NCBI RefSeq assembly: GCF_002878395.1
Contig: NC_061119.1
Coordinates: 48,789,169-48,853,168, forward strand
From: Capsicum annuum
Taxonomy: Eukaryota > Streptophyta > Magnoliopsida > Solanales > Solanaceae
DNA length: 64,000 bases
Direction of reading: 5' to 3'
In this document: positions 34,021 to 45,797 of the stretch, piece by piece
Layout: each line of letters opens with the position of its first letter
How positions within the stretch are numbered: the first letter of the stretch is position 1
Notes under the pieces: model-generated
The model's input: the letters and a program-made list of their open reading frames with translations, nothing else
Told to the model about the DNA's origin: nothing
Database searches by the model: none
Position numbers and translations under genes: made by a program

Positions 34021-35175
34021 GGTATGTTTTATTAAATTAACACTACATCTCAGGATACAATACGATGTACTAAGGTTACAAATATATTTAAAGTCATAAA
34101 GCAATTTCATCAAGTAAATTTTCAATAATTATTTATACATATCTCAATAATTCAAATATCATCAAATTTAAGTATACCCGAATACCAATCAACAAGCATT
34201 CAATTTAGGAGCATACACACAATTAAATCTAGTTTAAACACCAGTTAAACTGTAACCTACCTCTATCAAAGAGTCCAAATGAAAGATAATTTATAAAAGA
34301 CTTATCCCTTTGTAAAGTTTCTGAATATTCACAACCTGGTCAAATATATACCCCATAAAAATACAAAATTAATGATGCCCATATTATTAATTCTTATTTT
34401 AAAAAATCATGAACATAAAACATATGATTATTAAAATAACGAGAAATACAATACGTTAGTTTTGTTTGCTTACATCAAAACTGAGGCCACTTTAATATAG
34501 TGCATGCAGGATTCTTAATTTTAAATTCATTATCTTTCACTGTCAATCATTGGCATATAGCAATTTATTATTTGACATGCATAATGGTCAAATCATAACT
34601 AGTCAAAGATGCCAATTATTGGCATAGTTATTATGAAATTTCAACCCAGTAATTCATTAGTATCAACTCACTTGATAGTGTTCTTTGCTTTTCTTCTGCG
34701 CCTCCTTTCTCTTCCCTTTTTATTTTGTTCTAAAATTAACCGTATAAATTTTATTATGATAATCCATTACCCTTATTTTGTACATGATGATATGGCCCAC
34801 TAATAAATTAATAAAATAATATCTTCATTAACAATCAGTTAATTTAATTATTTAAAATATCCAAAACTTCTAACAAATCCTTCATTTGGGGCACCATAAA
34901 AATAAATCAATTATGTAAATTGATTAAAAAGTACGTTTCAGGCCTATTGAAAATATTAAAATACCATATCGAAGTCGTCTTGACCAAAGATTGATCGTGA
35001 TCAAACATAAATTTATTAATACACAATAATACAACTAATGACTTCAATTACTTCCGAACACCTCAAGAATTGATACTACTCTTTTCGTGAGTCATAGTTC
35101 AGGTTTACAAGCTACGAGGAGAGCTAAAATAAGGAAGATGAGAAAATTTCACAAAAGACCTGAAGGGTCGTTACA

Positions 35176-36175
35176 ATATCACAAACAAGGTTCAATTGCG
35201 ATAATTTAATACAAAAGCAAACAATGTCAAATCATACCAGGGAATGCAATGTAATTCAATGCAAGTGATGTAATGATGGCGGGATAATGATGATGTAAGC
35301 CATCCCATGATGTTTTGTGTACACCTTCCGAGCACAAGACCCATGAGGTGTTCACAATCCATACACTTTTACAATCTCAATCTCATATCTCAATCAACCT
35401 TGCCCACTAATGATCATAACCAAGGATTTTATAAACTGTCTCATTTTTTTGTAAAAATCAATGTTTCTTATATCACAATCAACCTTGCAAGCAAATGATC
35501 ACGATTAAGGGTTTTTTAAGGTGTCTCATTTTCTTTCAAAAATTAGTATTTCTTAGTGGTACCTATTTCTATGACTATGAATGAATGAGTTAAGAATGTA
35601 TGCTCATAACCAAGTTAATATGAAGATAGTGAATCAATTCAATAATGGTACAAATGAGATCAAATGTCCTCAATATGATAATAGTCAAGATATAGGCTAT
35701 CACATAGTACAACTAGAGTAAAATTCATGTAAGACATCAATAATATTGATCCAATCCACTTTCTCGGGTGTAACAATAATGATTAGGGCAATAATGCTTC
35801 AAATAAGGTCTATAATATCAAAGCAAGCCCCTACTCAGCCTCACAATAATTATAAGAAAATTAATACAAAAATAAGGTCAATAATATCAATTCAAGCCCT
35901 TACTCGGATATCACAATAATAATAATCTCTCAAATCAATAATAATATTCACATAGTTCGCACACAGATAGCACAAAAATAATATACAACAAACACAACAT
36001 TATAGCGTAACTTATCCAACTTAGCTTATTTCATATAATAAATCACTTATTTCCCAAAGATAATCATTAGACTAAATAACTAAAAGCAAAACTATACTAG
36101 TTAACAATATACTCTAATAAAAGATACTAAACATTGATAATCACCTCAACTATTACAAGTCCATTTATACTCTAT
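35176..36175. other. AT-rich repeat DNA, unassigned
   Basis: No coding motif is seen. It carries two diverged copies of AACCTTGC..AATGATCA..AAGG and TCTCATTTTTTT (35396-35560) and two of AAGCCC(C/T)TACTC (35822-35915). A block near 35385 (ACAATCTCAATCTCATATC) reappears inverted at about 39970. It is probably part of an older LTR, continuous with 1561-2362 before insertion of G. Confidence 0.45.
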
Positions 36176-37235
36176 GGGATCGTTTGGTTTGAATACAAGT
36201 TTTGCTGGAATTAGTTATGACGAGATAAGTTATGCTGGAATAAATGCTGGCACTAATTATGATGGAATTAATTCTTATTGAGTGTTTGATTTGTTGTATG
36301 CAAAACAATATGCATTGTATAATTTTTAAGAATAAGTTAATTGATTACCAAAATACCCTCCACCTCAATTAGCCTTTTTTATATAATTATTTTTCAAGCT
36401 TTAAATTTCATTCTTAAAAGCAAAATTGCCATCTTATTTAGCTTAATTTTTGTGTGTGTGCATTTTCATGATTATGTCCTGTGTATTTAAAAATAAAGCT
36501 TTCATCTCATTTTGCTTAAATTTTTTTCAGTGTGCCATCGCATGATTATGTCGTGTGTGTTTAAAATAAATGTTATATCTTATTTAGTTTGAAATAACAC
36601 TTTCAACTTAAGTTTGTTAAAGTAAAAGAGAGATTTGTTGTTTATATTCCTTCATATAAACACATATCACTCATATATTATACAATATTAAAATTTATTT
36701 TAATTGATATATACAATATCAATTTTCAAGTGATTAAAAAAGTATTTAATTTAAAATATGTAGTTCAATGATGGAATCAACATATTTAGTATTCTTAGGA
36801 GAAATCAATATATATATATATATATATATAAATTAATATAATAATTATTAGTTACATCAATTCAACGTCTAATATATTCATAAATAAAAAATATACTTAT
36901 ATATTGTAATTTTTTTAATAAAAATATGAAGATTTATTATAAAATAACGAGTAGGAGAGGTTATGAATGTTATTATAAATGATATTAAAATGCATGAATG
37001 TGAAAAACAATTATAAAACGAATTTGTGGGTTACTTTGGTCATTTCAATTGTTTTATCCAAGGATAACTTATCCTAGTATTACTATACCATCAAGAGGGA
37101 GAGATAACTTATCCTAGTAGTAATTAATGATCCCGAGATAAGTTATCCCAAGTTTTACAATCAAACAAGAAATTATGAGGTACTAAAATTTTATCCCGGG
37201 ATTATTTATTCTTATCCCTCGCACCAAACGACCCT
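36176..37235. mobile_element. Non-autonomous TIR element (~1.06 kb)
   Basis: The left end GGGATCGTTTGGTTTG is mirrored at the right by CACCAAACGACCCT, and subterminal blocks also mirror each other (GGGATAAG-like motifs against CTTATCCC). No transposase is present, and the centre has a TA microsatellite at about 36810-36832. The G-rich GTTTGGT ends recall Tourist/PIF-Harbinger MITEs, but the flanks (TAT and TAA, or CTAT and AAGT) give no clean target duplication, so the superfamily is open. Confidence 0.6.
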
Positions 37236-40216
37236 AAGTATTTCTTAAACCGCAATAATACCATCAAAATAATAGTAATAACATGATTATGTCCTTAAAG
37301 GTCGCTAAGCATCGATCATCGTAACAAAGTAGACAACAAATAATTCAAGCTCTAAAATAGGTATCCACTATCATTATTCAAGGTCAATAAGCCAACTATC
37401 TATGATTTATTTTAAGCATAATCAAATATGACTAGAATAACTAAGATAATTCGATGTATGACTAAAATCCATCAAATGAATCTGACACCCGCAAAGATAT
37501 TTGTCATTTCATCTAAGTGGAACCCCTAATCCTAAGAGATTCAAAAAATACAATTAAATAAGCATAAAACATATAAGAATCTCAGATAAGTCGAGATACA
37601 TCTCAACTTACCTTTAAAGAAGATCACAAGTGAAAATCCAGTCTAACGTATCAAACCAAAGCTCCACTACCATAAATCATCTCCAAAATCTCTAAGATCA
37701 TCACCAAACACATCTAATCTAATCAAATATGACATCTACAAGTCAAAAGAAGTACATTGACACCCATATCGATATGTTTTGATTCCAGATCAAAAATCAC
37801 TTTGAAAATTGATTTAGAAATACAAGTGTTAAATTGAGATTTAATAAATAATCTTGTTATAAATAGCTTAAGAGTTATAAATTTGAAATCCCTTTGAAAG
37901 TAAAACTTAAATCAAGTTAAAAATCATCAAAACATGATTATTTCCCTTTAGTGGGAAAACTCAAAAATCTCAAGTTTAAAATCCCTGATTTGAAGGTGAA
38001 AACAAAATATTATTCATAGGAAAATTATGAATAATAGTTTTAGAACTCACCGTGGTTTAAATATTGAATGCCCACTTGAAATCGCTTCAATCCGACCTTC
38101 CAAGCTCCAAAGATGATGAAAGTAGTATTTCGATTCTCAACTTCGAGTAGAAATCATGAAAATTGAAATATAAGTTCTTAGAAAATAAGAAAATGAAGGT
38201 AGAAGAATGTACTCAATGATTATATAAGAACAAAATGCTTCAAGAATAACCTCAAACAAAGATTTCTATCTCCTTAAATGTCAAAGATACTAGCAAAATC
38301 AACATCCAGCTTCAAATAAACATTGGAGCCTTCACTGGCTCCATTTGTAGTCGAGAATAAAGCCTCGTGGTTGTGAAGGTATTCAGTGGATATTCATTGC
38401 ATTAACGACTAAAATATGGTTTTCATGATGCTTGTTGTACCAACAATAGTTGTCCACACTAAAACTATCATATCTCCCTTATACGAAGTCAAAATTGGTC
38501 AATTCTATTCGTGTTGGTTCTGAAATTTTGATACAAATATAATGGTAGGATGAATATGCCATAATTATCTATTTAACTATAGGTAATACTAAATATCTCA
38601 TTAACTATAGGCGCTAATATTAAAAATCAATGATAATAAACTCCAAACTCCAAACGAGTACCCAAAACTCACTCGAGACCTTTCAAACACAATCCAGCTA
38701 TGCTATATTTCATTCACATTTTGGACTCAATAGAAACATCAGATTTATCAAAAAATCATCATAAATAAATTTCCTCTAAAATAAACTTTAGTCCAAATAA
38801 AAATCAATATTTCAATCAAATACTCATAAAATACAAACGGGCCTTGGGACTCAAACCAACTATGCTACTAACCCAAAATGGATGTTCCGCATCTAATAAA
38901 ACTATAAGAATTACCAAAAAATGCTCGAATCATAAAATTTTGATTGTAGTCAAACTAATCATTTTAATGACTATTCGAAATCACGAAATCATATAAATCA
39001 CTTCCAAACGCTTCAGGAAATATGTATACCATTACCGCATCTCATGAATGATATTATAAAGCAATCATATGAAAGGGAAAAAGGGTCAAAATACAAAAAA
39101 TTATAGAAATTTAAATGAGAGTTATTACTATTTTCCTATATAGAATCCATAGAGTATGGTAAACATGGTTCTTCAACAAAAGTTTTGGTTTTATCCTTTG
39201 TCATCCGGGATCAGTTTTTTAACTATTTTTGGACTCAAAATAAAAGTATCTAATATGGGTATTGTTATAATCTTTTAAACATATATATTATATTTTTAAT
39301 AGATTTGGTTTGTTCTGAAGTCGTGTATAAAGAAAATGATTAGTGTTAAAGGGTCCAGAAGTGAGATTTGATTTTTCAAGGTAGGTTTTGACTTTCTTCA
39401 GATTGGACGAAGTAGTTAACCTTTCATATAAAGTATGTTATGGGATGGGTATTGCCTCATGATATTTATATTTTGGGATGGTTATTGTATCATATTGCCC
39501 ATGTAGATGCCTATTTAACTATCGTTGATGACTTAAGATAATATTATTACTGCGATACTCGAGTGGAGGCCTATGAACATTATATTTCACTTAAGAGGTA
39601 TTATTATGGTGATAACCAAGCAAAGGTTGATATTGTTCTTGTTTGATTTTTGTTTTCCATCTGTGTTTAATGCAATGCTCAAGTTGGGGGATTGATATAA
39701 TATTACTGATATATCATGTGACTCTTCATTACTGTGGGTCTATGCAATGGCATATATCACGATTTAATAAGGAATGAGAATATTTATGATTATTTGATAC
39801 CATCAATGAGTTGGTTCATCAAATGATATTGCTTTCGTTATAAGCATGCATCTTCATTTCATTTATCCATATATATGGAATTGGTGCCATAGAGAAGCAC
39901 TAATTTTGAAATAAAAAATGAAACACTCTATAAAACCCTTCACCCAGGATTTTACTAATGAGGTTGATTGAAATATGAGATTGAGATGGTCAAAGTATAT
40001 GTGGTGCGAACATCGTATGGTCCCTATCTTAGAAGTTTATCCTCGAAAGGATTATATGAGGGTCATGTGATGCCTTAGTTCATCATCATTCAACTAATTG
40101 CATTATATGCACTTCTATTTATGTGTTTGTTATCATGTATTTAATCTTTACTTATATACTTTATGTGTACCTATTCTTATACTGATATTACATTTATAGA
40201 ATTGTTATGCTATAGG
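37236..40216. other. AT-rich repeat DNA without a recognisable gene
   Basis: No coding motif was found on either strand. Words typical of Ty3/gypsy LTR remains occur (for example GAGCCTTCACTGGCTCC near 38330, a short imperfect palindrome), but no ends could be defined. About 39955-40020 is an inverted relative of 35345-35410, so pieces of one repeat family lie here in opposite directions. Confidence 0.4.
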
Positions 40217-42241
40217 TGTCACGATCTAAATGGTCATGATTGACACCCACCCTAACTTATAAAGGAAGAACCATGCTAAACTTACTTTTACTTAAGTTTT
40301 ATTTCCACCTTCATAGTGATATTAGCTTAAGCTTTTAAACATATTCTTAAAATGTTTCGTTTAATAACTATTAATTATTCAGAAACATCGTCACTTATTA
40401 AAACAAAATAGAGTGCAACGACCTCTATTTATTACTATCGCTAAGACCTGAAGTCACTATACAAGAACATCTAAAAATAACAAAGTCTGGAAAAGATATA
40501 ATGTCCCAAAATATAACAAAAGAAAATCTTCTTAGTCCCAAAAACAAGGGATGCTAACATCTTAAGAAGATTTGAAGGTTGCTCGGACAAGGTGCTCACC
40601 CTCAAAATCAAGTCTGAGCTATTATATAGACCAGAGCTCGCATGATAACCGCTGGAAGAAGTTCTGAACTCAACAAAAAGAAAGAGTACATGTAGCATCA
40701 TTACGTCAACAAGTACTGGTAAGCATCATAGGTTGAATAACTCTAGAATGTACATGAAAGCAAGTCAAACAAATATTACAATGGTCATAATAAAAATCAA
40801 AACCAATGATATCATTCAGGTCAATACATGATATATTATCACATAGTTACAACTCACAAGTTTACTTTCATGTGCTTTAAAATTTTATTATTTCATATTC
40901 ACTCATCATCATGTAAAATCATTAATAAGCACCCAATGTATATGTATGCGTGCATGTATACAAGGTGTGTGCATCATCTCATACCCTTCTCAACCTTATT
41001 ACCAACATAATATTTTACTAGCATGGTACCTAACCCATGGTCACATTCATGCCGCCATGGTACTCGACCTATCATCAAAGTGCAAATAAAATGCAATCCA
41101 GTAATTAAATCACAAGTCATGCTAGAAGGCAATCATAGATGTCAAGTTTAAAAAAAAGTAGAAAGGCAAGAAATTCCAAGTTCTATAATAAAACCATAGC
41201 CCACTCGAACTCCTTTGATAAAATTCACCTTTAAGCCACACGTTTCCCTTTCATTCTCGTTCAATTTATTTTTGATCTATACAATGACAAGAATACATCG
41301 TAATTTCTATAATTCATTCTTGTTTAACTGTTAGAGATCATAACCCATTGATTTTAGTCACTAATCTACCCTATTTCACTATATTAGTGTTTTATTATCA
41401 TTTAAACCTCATGAAGTTTATTTTAGGTAGCATAAACAATCGTAATACTAGTCCTATTAGTGTTTTCTAATATCCTAGGATCATTACATACTAAAATTAT
41501 AAGCAATCTCAATATTTTTCTTCAACTTTGATAAACTAGGATTAAAACCCAAAACCTAACATTAATCTATTTTTTAATAATTTTTTAATGTTAGAGAAAG
41601 TGAATTCAAGTTTAGAACGTAATTACTTACCTACAACGAGGAATAACTTCAAAAACCTTCAGAAAATTGCCTTCTTGAGAGCTCTATAACATTTTTTTTG
41701 AAATGTTAGGAATAAACACATTTTTCTTCATGTAAAAATATAAAATTTACTGCACATTACTATTGTAGAGCGTAATTGTTGTTGTAGTGGTACCACTACA
41801 GTGATTTACAACCCTTTTCATGGAGGCTGCCATTATGATTCTGGTTATCACTACAGTAATACCACTATAATAGTTACTTTTTCTGCAGTAGCGGACTAAG
41901 GCAGAAACTTAAGACCCCTCCTTAATTTTTCTTGTTTTAAAACTCACACCATAAATTTTGGCATCACGAACTAACTCCTCCATGCTCAATGCTATAACCA
42001 GAGTTGTATGACTCCATTTAAAGTGTTATAAGTTGCCACATTTTTTGATACTTGCTAACTATCTAATGTCAAGTCAAATCCTGTCACTACAAGCCATATT
42101 AATGTTAGATTTTGTTCAATTATCACACCCTCATAAATAAGCCAATCCTAGGCTATCCCTAAATTTCTCAAAATTTCTCTAAGAGAAATTTAGGTGAAAT
42201 TTTTACTCTTTATTTAGTGCAATAATATTTTGGGTTGTTAC
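40217..42241 (-). repeat. 3' LTR of chromovirus relic F
   Basis: Starts TGTCACGATCTAAATGG and ends TTTTGGGTTGTTAC, or (TG)TAACAACCC on the minus strand with the first bases changed. It directly precedes minus-strand pol remains, so it is the 3' LTR of a minus-strand element. The first ~250 bp resemble the left end of solo LTR G. It carries an internal palindromic GTAGTGGTACCACTACAG block at about 41789-41806. Confidence 0.7.
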
Positions 42242-43900
42242 CTCAGATAATGATTTACCACTCATTCAGCCTTGAATTTTACCGGTTAGAAGGAAAACAT
42301 AACCACCAAAAGAGAAACTACACGAATAATTAAACAAATGTAGGTACCACTTTTGCATATTTGTATCTATCTCACATGTAACCTCTTTTAAAATATGGTT
42401 CCTCCACTAAATATTCACATAAAAAATAACTCATGTCCTTAAATTTCTCCATCTTTATCCAGAATTGCAATTTGTTAATCTTCATAAGATAGTCCCTTAT
42501 CAAAATTATCAGGATCCCAATGAATATTATAATCATCATTTCTATGTTACTTCTTTAACATTGACACATGGAGTCCAAGGTAAACTCTAGACATACTAGA
42601 GGGTAAGGCATATACTACTAACCACTCTTTATTCAACACCTCAAAAGTTCTTATTTATCTTGGGCTCAACTTTCTATTCTTGTAGAATCACATCATACCT
42701 TTATTGGGTGACCTTCAAGAGTACTTTCTATGCCTTCTCAAATTTTATATCCCTCACCATTTTTTGGCATATTGCTTCTGTCATCTTTGATTTGCTATGA
42801 ACTTCTCCGATATGAATTTAACCTTCTCCACAGAGTCCTTGATCATATTTGTGCCCCAAGAGCTCACCTTAAATACGTTGAACCACCAAAATAGAGACCT
42901 AAATTGTCTACCATATATGGACTCAAGAGGAGAAATATTGATACTGGGGTGGTAGTTTCCATTAGGCCTCAGAAGTGTTGGTTTTACTGACCCCTGAAAT
43001 CTATGTTAAAAGCCCAAAGTATGTCTTCAAGAACTTGTAGAGTCCATTTTAATTGACCATTGATCTAAGGATAAAAAGCTATGCTTAGGTCCGATCTAGA
43101 GTCCATCTCAGACTGAAACTTATCATATAAATTAGAAGTGAACTAGTACCCATGTCTGACATAATGGACACTGATACCCCATGTAGCCTCATAGTTTCCT
43201 TTACATAAATCTTAGCTAATTTGATTGCATTATAATCAACTCTTACTAGAAATAAGTGAGTCAACTCAGTTAATATTTCAACAATAACCCAAAATAGAGT
43301 TGCATTTCCTCAAAATTTTTAGAAGACCAACCATGAAATACATCATTATCTGTTCCCACTTCTATTCCAAAATGAGCATCTGCTTCAAGGTACCACTAAG
43401 CTTCTAATGTTCGTATTTGACTTGTTAGCAGTTTTGACACATAACCACAAAATCCATAATGTCACATAACATCCTTCTCCACCAATAGTGTTGTATCAAA
43501 TCTCTATAAATCTTGTTGGCACCCAGATGTATGGAGTACTTAGAATTATGGGCCTCAACTAAAATGGTTTGAGTTATGTTATCTACTTGAGGCGCGCAAA
43601 ATTGACCTCAGATACTCAATGCCCTTTTGTCATCTAGAATGGCCTCCTTTACCTTCCCTTGTAGCTTTTTTTCTCTGAGACTGTTCAATTTTTTATCTTT
43701 AAATTATTTACTCTTAATTTGATCATAGATTGTATATTTAGATTCTATAAGTGTCAATGCCTTTTCTTCCCTAGTCTCCTACAATCTCAAAAAATTGTTA
43801 GTCAAAGACCGTACCTATCTTTTCAATGTGTATGTAGACAACTCTAGAAATTCTTAAGATTGTTTTGCTCACTAGTTTCTGGCATAGTGCATCACCCACA
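42242..43900 (-). pseudogene. Integrase and chromodomain-like end of relic F
   Basis: The minus strand reads, in broken frames, LTELTHLFLVRVDYNAIKLA then IYVKETMRLHGVSVSIMSDM (43280-43140), which covers the region around the second catalytic Asp of a chromovirus integrase. Further down come YLGLHVSMLKK (about 42555) and LSYED.QIAILD.DGEI (about 42480), matching the VHPVFHVSMLKK and YEEEPVAILDR.VRKLR order that leads into the C-terminal chromodomain. Stops are frequent and no ORF of useful length remains. Chromodomain integrases steer insertion to heterochromatin in this group. Confidence 0.7.
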
Positions 43901-45050
43901 ACATTAGATTTACCTAGGTGATACAAGATTGAGACATCATACACTTTCATCGACTTTATCCATCTCCTCTATCTCAAATTTAATTATTTCTGGGTGAATA
44001 TGTGTTGTAAGCTATGGTGTCTATGAAACCCCCTCACACTTTACCCCATAAAGATAGTTCCTCTAAATTTGTAAAGAGAATATTAGGACTGTAAATGCCA
44101 AGTCATGCATAGTGTAGTTCTTCTCATAGGATTTTAGTTGTCTCAAAGCATAAACAATCACATTCTAATCTTGTATCAACACAACACTTAAACCCAAACA
44201 TGAATCATTAAAAAATATAATAAAATCCTAACCCTTGATGAAAGGGTTAGAACTGAAGCCGAAGTCAACTAACTTTTAATCTTTATAAAAATCTCCTCAC
44301 ACTTGTTATCCAATTAAAATATAACTTCATTCTTATTCAAGCGGGTCACGTGGAAAACAATGAAAACAAACTCCTTAACAATTGGTGATAGTCGCTTATC
44401 AATCCGACAAACCTATAGATTATTGTCAAGTTCTTCAGTATGGCCTAATTTTTAATAAATCTACCTTTTGTGGGTCTACCATAACCCCTTATTTAGAAAT
44501 CATATGCCCAATAAGGACACTAATGAAAGTAAGAATTCAAACTTAGAGTACTTTGCATACAATTGTTTCTCTTTCAATAATTTTTACACATTACTCAAGT
44601 GATATTCATTCTCTTCTTCACTCTTAGAATAAACAAAGAAATCATAAATAAACACAGAAATGAACAAATATAAAAAGGACTTAGATACTCTATTCATTAA
44701 GATCATTAAAGCAGTTGAGGCGTTGGTCAAGCCAAAATACATAACAAAAAACTCATGGCGCCCGTAATGAGTTTAGAAAGTAGTCTTCATGATATCCTCT
44801 TCCCTAATTTTTAGCTAATGATAACCCAACCTCAAATAGATCTTATATAACACTACAACTTATTATAGTTTGTGAAACATGTTATTTATCCTAGGAAAGG
44901 GGTACTTGTGGTTAGTGGTCACCTTATTCAATTGGCGATAATATATGTATATTATTATACTACCATTTTCTTCTTCACAAACAACACTGGCGCACCCCAA
45001 AGAGAGATAGTTGAGTGAATAAATCCCTTTTAAACAATTCTTACAATTGG
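43901..45050 (-). pseudogene. Reverse transcriptase and RNase H of relic F
   Basis: The minus strand shows SLWGAPVLFVKKKM (about 44990), KIYLRLGYH.LKIREEDI (about 44850), then HEFFVMYFGLTNASTALMIL (about 44740) and LIGHMISK.GVMVDPQKVD (about 44480). This is RT in normal order, followed by broken RNase H. The wording is chromoviral (Tekay/Reina side), not Tat. Stops are dispersed throughout, so it is older than elements D and C by appearance. Confidence 0.75.
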
Positions 45051-45797
45051 GATTTCAACTCTCTTAACTCTCCAGGTGCTATATGTTATAGAGGAATAGA
45101 AATAGGTCTCGCTTCTAGCTCTAGGTCTATACAAATATCAACTTCTTGATATGGAGAAATACCAGGAATATTATCCTAAAACACTTATAGAAATTCACAT
45201 ACCACTGAAACTAACATTATAAGAAGGACTATAGATTAACCTTCCTAAATATAGGCTAAGACGCCCTACACACGTTATTCAATAACTTTTGGGCATGAAT
45301 TACTTATACAACCCTCACCAGATTAAGCTGAAATATACCTTCCTACTCAAACTATTTTCCCTGGGCATTGCTATAGTGATGATTTTGGCATAACAATAAG
45401 GAACAACATTGTAAGAGGGCAATGAAATCATTCTAAAAATAAAATCAAACTCCTCCATGTAAAAAATGACTGTCTGCTAGGGTCTTAAACCTCATAAATA
45501 CACACACGATGTACCTGATTAATATACAAAAAAAGCCCAATGAATGTAGACACATACATGAGCGCATCAAAATATTAATAGTCTAATTTCCAACCTATAG
45601 TATATTACACAGACACAATAAGAGATGGGACCAACATCAAACATTACAAAAGTCATATGATCATAATAAAGAATAATACTTATGTTACATCCTGTGTCCT
45701 GACCCTTTGAATTTTTTCCTAGGATTTCTTTCTCTAGACCCAATATGACTCCTAGGTATGAGCGATCTGTTGGGGTAGGAGTGGTATGGTCCTATCG
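45051..45797 (-). pseudogene. Protease/gag end of relic F, cut at element D
   Basis: Around 45430-45480 the minus strand reads VYL.GLRP.QTVIFYMEEFDFIF, which resembles the VY..C..LEM.DFDVILGMDWL end of a chromovirus protease. Gag and the 5' LTR expected beyond it are absent: to the right lies element D, and right of D the sequence belongs to element E. The relic is therefore truncated near 45.8 kb. Confidence 0.55.

Larger units (their letters stand above)
2368..35175 (-). mobile_element. Solo LTR G, split by element A (outermost level of the nest)
   Basis: The LTR is made of 2368-2690 plus 33148-35175, about 2.35 kb without the insertion. Its left end, TTTTATGATCC, is a decayed form of the TGTCACGATC that starts the LTR of chromovirus relic F at 40217. 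Its right end, GGGTCGTTACA at 35165-35175, is the usual closing sequence of such LTRs, or TGTAACGACCC read on the minus strand. The pentamer ATATC lies directly outside both ends (2363-2367 and 35176-35180), as expected of a target-site duplication. No PBS, PPT or coding sequence is attached, so it is best read as a solo LTR left by recombination. The minus orientation is inferred from relic F, which has the same end motifs and clear minus-strand pol. Confidence 0.75.
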
